Shown: positions 1 to 4,913 of the stretch, one piece after another
Position numbering within the stretch: position 1 is the stretch's first letter
Layout of the letters: each line of letters opens with the position of its first letter
Assembly (NCBI GenBank): GCA_964523675.1
Contig: CAZFZT010000118.1
Span: 1-7,138, forward strand
Source of the DNA: CAZFZT01 sp964523675
Lineage (GTDB): Bacteria; Planctomycetota; Phycisphaerae; Phycisphaerales; SM1A02
Reading direction: 5' to 3'
DNA: 7,138 bases
Notes under the pieces: model-generated
Database searches by the model: none
What the model saw: the letters and a program-made list of their open reading frames with translations, nothing else
What the model was told of the DNA's origin: nothing
Program-made: the position numbers and the translations under genes

Positions 1-697
1 AGTCGTCATTGACATCATTGGCGGCACTTGAAGGCCCATTCATCACGCCCAGATCAATCACCACTTCGCGGCCGTTGCCGTTCACGCCGTAGGGGTGCCA
101 GATCACGGCGTTGCGGATCACCGGCGACTCACCCGGCTCGGTAATCACGCGATCGCCGACGACCGTGTTCTGATTGTTGATCGCGTTCGCTGCGGTGAGA
201 AACGTCGCTGTCGCGCCTTCGTGCAGCGGTTCGAGGTACTTGAACTCGCCGGTGCGGGGGTTGTAGATGTAGCCCTTTGAGCCGACGCCGGAGTACACGT
301 GCTGGCCGACGATGTAGCCGTGGTCGTTGATGTCAGTTGCATACGCCTGCACCGCGCCCGGCGGCTGGGGCAGCGTGACGAAGCCGGTCTCCTGCGACCA
401 GAAGAATGCTCGTTCGTTGCCGATGGCGCACGGCACATACCAGCCGACGACTTCGCCATTCTCGTTCATCCCTCGCGGGAAGGTGTTCGATCCCGGGAAC
501 GGCCAGCAGGAATCCGCGTCATCAGGCGTGATGATGCCGGTGATTTCGTACTGGCACTGGGCATTCGCGGTCTTCTCGTTGAGCAGCGGCAGCAGGATGA
601 TCGCGAGGACAGGCCCGATAACGGAGATTCGCCGCAACAGGCCCAGCGCGCAGGATCGGCGTCGATTGGTGATTCGCATCAGGATAGTCCCGGTCAT
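1..697 (-). CDS. Secreted HAF-repeat protein, 3' end outside window
   Basis: This frame is open from an ATG at 697 to the left edge, giving 232 codons with no stop, so the C-terminus is missing. Residues 1-46 look like a signal peptide: an arginine-rich start (RITNRRR, then LRR), a hydrophobic core (GPVLAIILLPLL) and a likely cleavage after ANA before QC. The mature part carries repeats typical of the extracellular HAF family (TIGR02913-like). These are MNENGEVVGWY near 77-87, INDHGYIVGQH near 123-133 and INNQNTVVGDR near 173-183, with AFFW and AVIW strands between them, and another unit starts at the edge. HAF repeats probably form a beta-propeller-like extracellular domain; their function is unknown. 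A second ATG at 679 is an alternative start, and neither has a clear Shine-Dalgarno. The gene lies 153 bp downstream of the CPBP protease gene on the same strand. I see no terminator or convincing promoter in that gap, so co-transcription is possible but unproven. Confidence 0.85.
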   Translation of the reverse strand, partial: MTGTILMRITNRRRSCALGLLRRISVIGPVLAIILLPLLNEKTANAQCQYEITGIITPDDADSCWPFPGSNTFPRGMNENGEVVGWYVPCAIGNERAFFWSQETGFVTLPQPPGAVQAYATDINDHGYIVGQHVYSGVGSKGYIYNPRTGEFKYLEPLHEGATATFLTAANAINNQNTVVGDRVITEPGESPVIRNAVIWHPYGVNGNGREVVIDLGVMNGPSSAANDVNDD

Positions 698-850
698 GCT
701 CACTTGGACAGCGCCGTTACCGGAGGGCCGGAAGGGGAGCCCGCCGCCAACAAGGTACTCCGATTCCCGCAGGTTGCAAAGGGGTTTTACGGCGAAATGT
801 TCAAAGAAGCCGCGTTCGCCGTCGAACATCTCATCCGCGATGCAGCACCG

Positions 851-1615
851 TCACCCGCTGTGGTACATGAGTATCACAACGTCATAGACGGCATGGACGC
901 CGACGACGATGCCGAAGCCGCGCGTGAGGAAAAGCGTTCCGAAGTAAAGCCCCGCAAGAAAGAGAAAGATCAGTTGCCGCGCGGGCAGCGCGGTCGTCGC
1001 CCCGACGGTGTGGTACCACGCAAAGGCGGCTGCGGAAACGATGATCGCAATGACGCAGCCGACGGTGTTGGACGCCCCAGCGACATCGACGAGCAGCGTG
1101 TGCAGAATGCCGATGAGCAACATGCGAAAAAGCAGTTCCTCGTACAGCCCCGCGCCGAGACTGATGACCAACGTTTCCAGCAGCGTATCAGGAACGCTCA
1201 TCGGGCCGGATGTCGCGGCGGCCGTGACGCCGATCGACGCAATGAACTGGCTCAGCAGCACAAGCGGCATAGCGAGCGCCGCCGACTCGAGAGCCATGAT
1301 CCCGACGACCGACCAGTTGAGCCGCCACCGGTGACCGCTGAGGATGTGCCATGTGAGCAGCACGACCACGATCGCCACGCCGCCCAGATACAACTGCACA
1401 AGCGGCGCAAGATCGAACGATTGAAAGAAGCGCAGCAGCGTTAGATGCGCGACGTTCCCCAGCCGGTGGTGCAGCATCATCAGGCCGACTTCATACGCAA
1501 CGATCAGCGGCAGAAGAAACACCAGCACATGCAGCGGCCGGCGGGAGTGTTCCCAATACGACTGCCTTGCCGGAACAGCGCGACGATGATGTTGAGCCGA
1601 GCGGTGCGCTGCCAC
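851..1615 (-). CDS. CPBP family intramembrane protease (CAAX protease-like)
   Basis: The product is a multi-pass membrane protein of about 254 residues with the three motifs of the CPBP/Abi (CAAX prenyl protease 2-like) family. Counted from the GTG at 1615 these are EELLFR (E159, E160, R164), FAWYH (H202) and HAVYD (H241, D245). In this family the glutamates and histidines form the active site within the membrane. Hydrophobic segments begin with LHVLVFLLPLIVAYEVGL shortly after SYWEHSRRP, an N-terminal pattern I recognise from planctomycete CPBP proteins. Further helices lie between about residues 75 and 250. The frame is open back to an ATG at 1780, but the extra 55 residues are Cys/Arg-rich, overlap the small upstream gene in another frame and do not look membrane-related. 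I therefore prefer GTG 1615; TTG at 1642 or 1628 is possible, and none has a clear Shine-Dalgarno. The substrate is unknown. Bacterial relatives act in peptide maturation, bacteriocin immunity or membrane signalling, but nothing nearby points to one role. Confidence 0.85.
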   Translation of the reverse strand: MAAHRSAQHHRRAVPARQSYWEHSRRPLHVLVFLLPLIVAYEVGLMMLHHRLGNVAHLTLLRFFQSFDLAPLVQLYLGGVAIVVVLLTWHILSGHRWRLNWSVVGIMALESAALAMPLVLLSQFIASIGVTAAATSGPMSVPDTLLETLVISLGAGLYEELLFRMLLIGILHTLLVDVAGASNTVGCVIAIIVSAAAFAWYHTVGATTALPARQLIFLFLAGLYFGTLFLTRGFGIVVGVHAVYDVVILMYHSG

Positions 1616-1656
1616 GCGCGGATGATACAACGATCGGTGCAATGTGAACGAATCCG

Positions 1657-1833
1657 CTACGACACGCGGGACTCGACAAGCAACGCATTGGCCGCGTCGT
1701 GATACAGCAGCACAAGCGGATCGCAGTAGGGGTTTGCCGCACAGATGCAGCGCATCCGTTGGGCCGTAACGGCTCGCCATTGCTTTTCGTCAGATTCTGC
1801 CGGAGCCACGCGTCGCCGCTGTCTAGTGGACAT
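1657..1833 (-). CDS. Small hypothetical protein, 58 aa
   Basis: I do not recognise this protein. The start is set by a strong Shine-Dalgarno, GGAGGG at 1838-1843, five bases ahead of the ATG at 1833; an in-frame ATG at 1845 overlaps that motif and is unlikely. The product begins with a basic stretch (STRQRRR), continues with a charged, probably helical part (ESDEKQWRAVTAQRMR), then CICAANPYC, and ends DPLVLLYHDAANALLVESRVS. There is no signal peptide or membrane segment, so it is probably cytoplasmic. The three closely spaced cysteines could bind metal, but the set is too small to claim a zinc site. Codons are mostly GC-ending like those of the neighbours. Its stop lies about 41 bp before the preferred start of the CPBP protease, which suggests a two-gene operon. 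It is divergent from the Cys-rich protein gene. The alternative is a chance ORF, but the ribosome site and operon-like spacing argue for a real gene. Confidence 0.6.
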   Translation of the reverse strand: MSTRQRRRVAPAESDEKQWRAVTAQRMRCICAANPYCDPLVLLYHDAANALLVESRVS

Positions 1834-1837
1834 ACGT

Positions 1838-1843
1838 CCCTCC
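1838..1843 (-). promoter_or_regulatory. Shine-Dalgarno GGAGGG for the 58-aa protein
   Basis: On the minus strand GGAGGG lies five bases before ATG 1833 and is one of the two strongest ribosome binding sites in the window. It decides the start of the small gene in favour of 1833 over 1845. The 72-bp divergent gap from 1834 to 1905 should also hold promoters for both flanking genes, but I see no pair of -35/-10 boxes there that I would defend. Confidence 0.6.
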
Positions 1844-1905
1844 ATCGGAAAATGCCGCCTGCATCGTGGCGCGATGGTGTTCTACATGAGATAAAGAGAT
1901 GAGGA

Positions 1906-3477
1906 ATGAGGCGCATTGACATCGCGGGCCTGTCGGCCATCTTCGTTCTTTTGATAAGCGGTTTTGCCGCCGGCCAGTCGCTGAATATCGACTTCGGCAG
2001 CGGTCGCGGCTCGCCGGATGATCGATACGCCGCAGCCGGGCTTCCCGGCGTGTGGAACGTCATCGAATCGCCGCTTCAGTTTCCACCTGAGCCGATTGGG
2101 CCGATTGCCTTGCTTGGTCTTGATGGCCGGCCGACAGCCGTCACACTGCTCGCGCACCCCGCAGCCGGCACGCTCCCCAATATTCCACTGCCGCACGACA
2201 ATCTCGGCATGCATCATCCGCTCCTCGGCGACGGCCTGCTCGGCTCCAACGGCCCCGAGATCCCCATCAACTTCACCATCGACGGCCTCGAGAACGGCAC
2301 GTACCGCGTCCTCGTGTACACCTGGTACTGGCCGGCCTCCGCCTTTGCGCAGGGCGTCCTGCTCACCGAGCCCGAGTTCCTCTATTACCTGCCCGTCGGC
2401 GGGCCGTGGCAAGGCGATCTTGCCATCGGCGTGACGCACATGAATCACATCGCGCACGTCACCAACAATCGCATCGAGTTCTTCGCAGTCGGCGATGGCC
2501 CAGGCAGCTTCTTCAACGGCGACATCTACCTCAACGGCATTCAACTCTGGAAGATCGCGCCTTCTAGCGAGGATCCCGCGCCCTTTTGCGCTTCGCTCGA
2601 TACGGACAACCAGTGCATGAGCGCGCATGACGGCCGCGGCTGCAACGATGTCACCTGCTGCACCGCCGTCTGCCAATACGACCCCTACTGCTGCAACAAC
2701 CAGTGGGATCACCTCTGCGCCGGAATCGCCAACACTTCCATCGTCTGCGAAGGCGGCATCCATCCCAACTGCCTCGGCCACGATCTCGCCACCGACTGCT
2801 TCGAGAGCAACATCTATCCCGGATGCAGCGATCCGGAATGCTGCGACAAGGTGTACCAGGTCGCGCCCGGCTGCGCACAGTTCGTTTGGGATGAAGCGTG
2901 CGTTCAGCTCGCTGAACTCTTCTGCGTTGAAGAGCCGCCCGGCTGCGGCCATCCTGCCTCCCAAAGCTGCTTCCAGGTCGTGAACCCGCCCACAGTCACG
3001 CCTTATTGCGAGGACGCCGAGTGTTGTGAAGCGGTTTGCTCGCTCGATTCGTTCTGCTGCGACATTTCGTGGGACTTCATCTGTGCGCATCTCGCGCACC
3101 GCACATGCGAAGGCGGTGCATGCTGCAACGGCGAAGGAAGCTGCTTCGAGGGCCACCCGTGGGGCGGTTGCGACGACCCGGACTGTTGCAGTCTCGTATG
3201 CGCCGATTTCCCGCCATGCTGCATGGACCCCCAGCCGCAAACCAACTTCGGCTGGACCAATATCTGCGTGAACAAGGCGATCGAGTTGTGCAACCCCAAC
3301 CCGCCTCCGCCAGGCGCAGATCTCGACGGCGATGGCAACGTCGGCGTCCCCGATCTGCTCATCCTCCTCGAAGCATGGGGCGAATGCCCGCCCGGCTGCA
3401 ACTGCCCGCCGGATTTCAACAGCGACGGCTCTGTCGGCGTGCCCGACCTCCTGCACCTATTGGCGCAGTGGGGGTGA
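1906..3477 (+). CDS. Secreted Cys-rich repeat protein with dockerin-like tail
   Basis: This is a 523-residue exported protein. Residues 1-23 form a signal peptide (MRRIDIAG, then LSAIFVLLISGF, cleavage near AAG/Q). Residues 25-217 (from LNIDFGSG to LNGIQLWKI) look like a beta-rich, jelly-roll or malectin-like domain with ENGTYRVLVYTWYW at its centre; this is a guess from sequence texture. Residues 228-462 hold four tandem cysteine-rich repeats (about 228-281, 289-340, 347-401, 407-462). Their shared core is GCxDxxCC, VC, CC, W, C and a closing C. Repeats 1, 3 and 4 have ten cysteines and repeat 2 has eight. Residues 471-523 form two EF-hand-like dockerin repeats, DLDGDGNVGVPD and DFNSDGSVGVPD, each followed by LLxLLxxWG, and the protein ends in WG. 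Such tails are common in Phycisphaerae, but their partner is not known to me. The ATG at 1906 has only a close GAGG before it. The gene ends 26 bp from the convergent amidohydrolase, with no clear terminator. Confidence 0.93.
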   Translation: MRRIDIAGLSAIFVLLISGFAAGQSLNIDFGSGRGSPDDRYAAAGLPGVWNVIESPLQFPPEPIGPIALLGLDGRPTAVTLLAHPAAGTLPNIPLPHDNLGMHHPLLGDGLLGSNGPEIPINFTIDGLENGTYRVLVYTWYWPASAFAQGVLLTEPEFLYYLPVGGPWQGDLAIGVTHMNHIAHVTNNRIEFFAVGDGPGSFFNGDIYLNGIQLWKIAPSSEDPAPFCASLDTDNQCMSAHDGRGCNDVTCCTAVCQYDPYCCNNQWDHLCAGIANTSIVCEGGIHPNCLGHDLATDCFESNIYPGCSDPECCDKVYQVAPGCAQFVWDEACVQLAELFCVEEPPGCGHPASQSCFQVVNPPTVTPYCEDAECCEAVCSLDSFCCDISWDFICAHLAHRTCEGGACCNGEGSCFEGHPWGGCDDPDCCSLVCADFPPCCMDPQPQTNFGWTNICVNKAIELCNPNPPPPGADLDGDGNVGVPDLLILLEAWGECPPGCNCPPDFNSDGSVGVPDLLHLLAQWG

Positions 3478-3503
3478 TTTCTCGGTTGAAGCGTCCAACG
3501 ATG

Positions 3504-4589
3504 TTATGCAGCGTCGTCGAGTAACGACTCCGCCGCACCGCGATACAAACTCACCAGCACCTCGCGCGGCAATGACTTGCCTTGCAACTGCGGCGCATCC
3601 ATCGGCGTGTAACGCTCTGGTTCAAGCATCGCAAGATCAGGGTCAGCAATCGGCGATTCGCCGTCGTACTCCGTCTCAAACATCACGCGCAGCGCCCAGT
3701 ATCGGCTGGCGTACAGATCGAATGCCTCGTCAGGCGTGCTCGCCTTCGCCTGCATCTCGTTGGTGTCGTCCGCTGCGACGAGATGTTCGTCCGAAGTCAC
3801 AATGTCAGAACCGAACAGCACACGACCCCGGAAGGTGGTGAGGAAGTCAAGCAGATCCTGGCGTGAGTGCCGCGAGAGTTCGCGCACCATCCACTTTGTC
3901 GCGCTTGAATCAAGATAAAGATTCGGATGACGGTCAAGCAGCCCGGTGAGGAATTCGAGGTCTTCAGGCCAGCCGCCCATGTGGGCTGCGATCCACGGCT
4001 GCGCAAATCGATCGAGTAGCGCTTCAAGCGGCTCGTAATGCGAGCGCTTCGTGCCGTACTTGGCCGCGTCGCTGTAGCGCGTGGCGAACCAGGTGTCGGG
4101 GTCTGCCACATGCACCATGAACATCATGCCAAGGTCGGCAGCGGTCTGCATCTGCTCGATGCGCACTGGATGATCGAGGCGCATGAAGTCGGGATCGCCC
4201 ATTTCGATGGCGTAGTCTTTAGCGCGCGGCGCAGCCCAGAACTTCGCAATGCGCACGCCGAGGTCATAAAACTTCGGCAGCCGTTCGATGTAACCGCGAC
4301 CCAGCGCGTGTTTGCGATCCGGATCGAAGTAGTTCGGCACCGCAATGAAGCGCACTGCATCGCCGAGAACACTTTGGATGGCGGGCAACTCTTCGAGCTG
4401 CGTCATGGAGTAGGTGAGGGCGACGTCGTAGAGCCGGGCGGCGCGCTGGTAGATCGCAGCGGCCTTGGTTCCGTTGATGTGCGAGTGGACATCAATGATC
4501 GGCGCCGGCGGCCGGCCGAGGCGTTTCGCTTCGGCGGCGTAGTCAAGACCAAGGCGATTCGAAGCCGTGGGCGTTCGCGTCATGCTCAT
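3504..4589 (-). CDS. Amidohydrolase family protein (amidohydrolase_2 type, TIM barrel)
   Basis: This is a predicted cytoplasmic metal-dependent hydrolase or decarboxylase of about 361 residues. Counted from ATG 4589, the ligand pattern of the superfamily is complete: DVHSH (H35, H37) after strand 1, K116 in RIAKFW, H160 in MVHVADP, H203 in AAHMGGWPEDLE, and D262 in VLFGSDI. The AHMGG...NLYLDSSA...GSD spacing fits amidohydrolase_2 (PF04909), whose members include ACMSD-like decarboxylases and 2-pyrone-4,6-dicarboxylate lactonase-like enzymes. The substrate cannot be read from sequence. About 100 residues follow the last ligand, including YASRYWALRVMFETEYDGES and QLQGKSLPREVLVSLYRGAAESLL; the latter resembles the usual closing helix in which the enzyme folds back on itself. 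The frame is open to a GTG at 4613, but ATG 4589 is preferred because a TATAGT box lies seven bases upstream, which would give a leaderless transcript. ATG 4583 is also possible. There is no Shine-Dalgarno. The gene stands alone and converges on the Cys-rich protein gene. Confidence 0.9.
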   Translation of the reverse strand: MSMTRTPTASNRLGLDYAAEAKRLGRPPAPIIDVHSHINGTKAAAIYQRAARLYDVALTYSMTQLEELPAIQSVLGDAVRFIAVPNYFDPDRKHALGRGYIERLPKFYDLGVRIAKFWAAPRAKDYAIEMGDPDFMRLDHPVRIEQMQTAADLGMMFMVHVADPDTWFATRYSDAAKYGTKRSHYEPLEALLDRFAQPWIAAHMGGWPEDLEFLTGLLDRHPNLYLDSSATKWMVRELSRHSRQDLLDFLTTFRGRVLFGSDIVTSDEHLVAADDTNEMQAKASTPDEAFDLYASRYWALRVMFETEYDGESPIADPDLAMLEPERYTPMDAPQLQGKSLPREVLVSLYRGAAESLLDDAA

Positions 4590-4595
4590 GCGGGC

Positions 4596-4601
4596 ACTAT
4601 A
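4596..4601 (-). promoter_or_regulatory. Possible -10 box (TATAGT) of the amidohydrolase gene
   Basis: TATAGT on the minus strand matches the -10 consensus at five of six bases. Transcription starting about seven bases downstream would begin on or next to ATG 4589, which has no Shine-Dalgarno, so a leaderless message is suggested. The base run 17 bp upstream (CGCTAC) is a poor -35 box; TTGCGC is better but would leave a 20-bp spacer. This is inference from one short match. Confidence 0.3.
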
Positions 4602-4621
4602 GAACTGCGACACGGCCGGTA

Positions 4622-4704
4622 GCGCAAGGCGGGCCTAAGCCGGGCCAACGCGCAAGGCCCACCACACAAGCCGGGGCAAAGCGCAGGGCCTGCGCAAGCA
4701 GGCC
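4622..4704. repeat. GC-rich imperfect tandem repeats ending in a GNRA-loop hairpin
   Basis: GCGCAAGGC occurs at 4622 and 4650, GCGCAGGGC at 4681 and GCGCAAGC at 4692. The phrase AAGCCGGG recurs 31 bases apart (4637 and 4668), giving degenerate units of 28 and 31 bases and then a short one. Within it GGGCC at 4642-4646 can pair with GGCCC at 4656-4660. At 4687-4704 GGCCTGC-GCAA-GCAGGCC is a perfect seven-pair stem with a GCAA loop. No U-tract follows on either strand, so it is not a standard terminator. It resembles the small dispersed REP-like repeats found between bacterial genes, but copy number elsewhere in the genome is unknown. Confidence 0.55.
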
Positions 4705-4750
4705 ACAAGCGACGCCCTGGGTCAAGCCCAAGATCGCGCCATCAGAGTCG

Positions 4751-4808
4751 GCCCATGCTCGTGCCGATAAGTCGGCATATCACGCGAGTGTGCGAGCATC
4801 CTGAGGGC
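4751..4808. other. Nested inverted repeats, possible three-way-junction RNA fold
   Basis: ATGCTCG (4755-4761) pairs perfectly with CGAGCAT (4793-4799). Directly inside it TGCCGA-TAAG-TCGGCA (4762-4777) is a perfect six-pair hairpin, and CAC-GCGA-GTG (4781-4790) is a three-pair hairpin with a GNRA-type loop. GCCC (4751-4754) can extend the outer stem with GGGC (4805-4808) across a five-base bulge. If transcribed with the subtilase gene it would lie in the 5' leader. I do not recognise a known riboswitch or ncRNA; it may equally be a DNA-level repeat or chance pairing in GC-rich sequence. Confidence 0.35.
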
Positions 4809-4902
4809 ATGTGATCAATGGTGGGCTTTCGGCCAGATGATGGTTTGCCTCCCGGCGAAACCGGTGCGAGAATGGAGCAGCGGCAACGCCCCCTGTCGCA
4901 GC

Positions 4903-4906
4903 GGAG
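4903..4906 (+). promoter_or_regulatory. Shine-Dalgarno GGAG ahead of subtilase ATG 4914
   Basis: GGAG is followed by seven bases and ATG 4914. A TGA stop in the same frame sits directly before that ATG at 4911-4913, so 4914 is the earliest possible ATG of the frame. This is the only good ribosome site near the start of the subtilase; the later candidates GTG 5043 and ATG 5073 have none at proper spacing. Confidence 0.5.
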
Positions 4907-4913
4907 AAAGTGA

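Larger units (their letters stand above)
4590..4913. other. Gene-free, inverted-repeat-rich intergenic region
   Basis: These 324 bp separate the divergent amidohydrolase and subtilase genes. I see no credible protein gene in them. From left to right they hold the possible amidohydrolase promoter, a GC-rich block of imperfect tandem repeats (4622-4704), a nested inverted-repeat structure (4751-4808), a bulged hairpin (4842-4862) and the subtilase Shine-Dalgarno (4903-4906). The bulged hairpin pairs GGTTTGCC with GGC-G-AAACC around a TCCC loop. Both promoters must lie here, but only the one for the amidohydrolase can be proposed. Confidence 0.7.

Noticed and set aside
299..1444. A 381-codon open frame on the plus strand
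   Set aside because: It runs antisense through both the HAF protein and the CPBP protease genes, and its product is a low-complexity Arg/Asp/Gln-rich string with no recognisable domain.
1616..1780. N-terminal extension of the CPBP protease back to ATG 1780
   Set aside because: The added residues are rich in Cys, Arg and His, have no resemblance to the family N-terminus, lack a ribosome site and overlap the better supported small gene in another frame.
1882..3456. A 524-codon open frame on the minus strand opposite the Cys-rich protein gene
   Set aside because: It mirrors almost the whole sense gene in the frame where third positions face each other, which GC-rich genes often leave open. Its product is Ala/Val/Glu/Arg-biased without a domain, while the sense strand has a signal peptide, Cys repeats and dockerin motifs.
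3478..3503. Bidirectional terminator between the convergent genes
   Set aside because: Only a four-pair GTTG/CAAC stem with a seven-base loop is present, with no T-tract, so it is not supportable.
4038..4622. A 194-codon open frame on the plus strand
   Set aside because: It is antisense to the amidohydrolase, which has all expected metal ligands. The plus-strand product shows no domain.
4687..4704. GGCCTGC-GCAA-GCAGGCC as a Rho-independent terminator
   Set aside because: No run of T follows on the plus strand or on the minus strand, and no gene ends next to it; both flanking genes start outward from this region.
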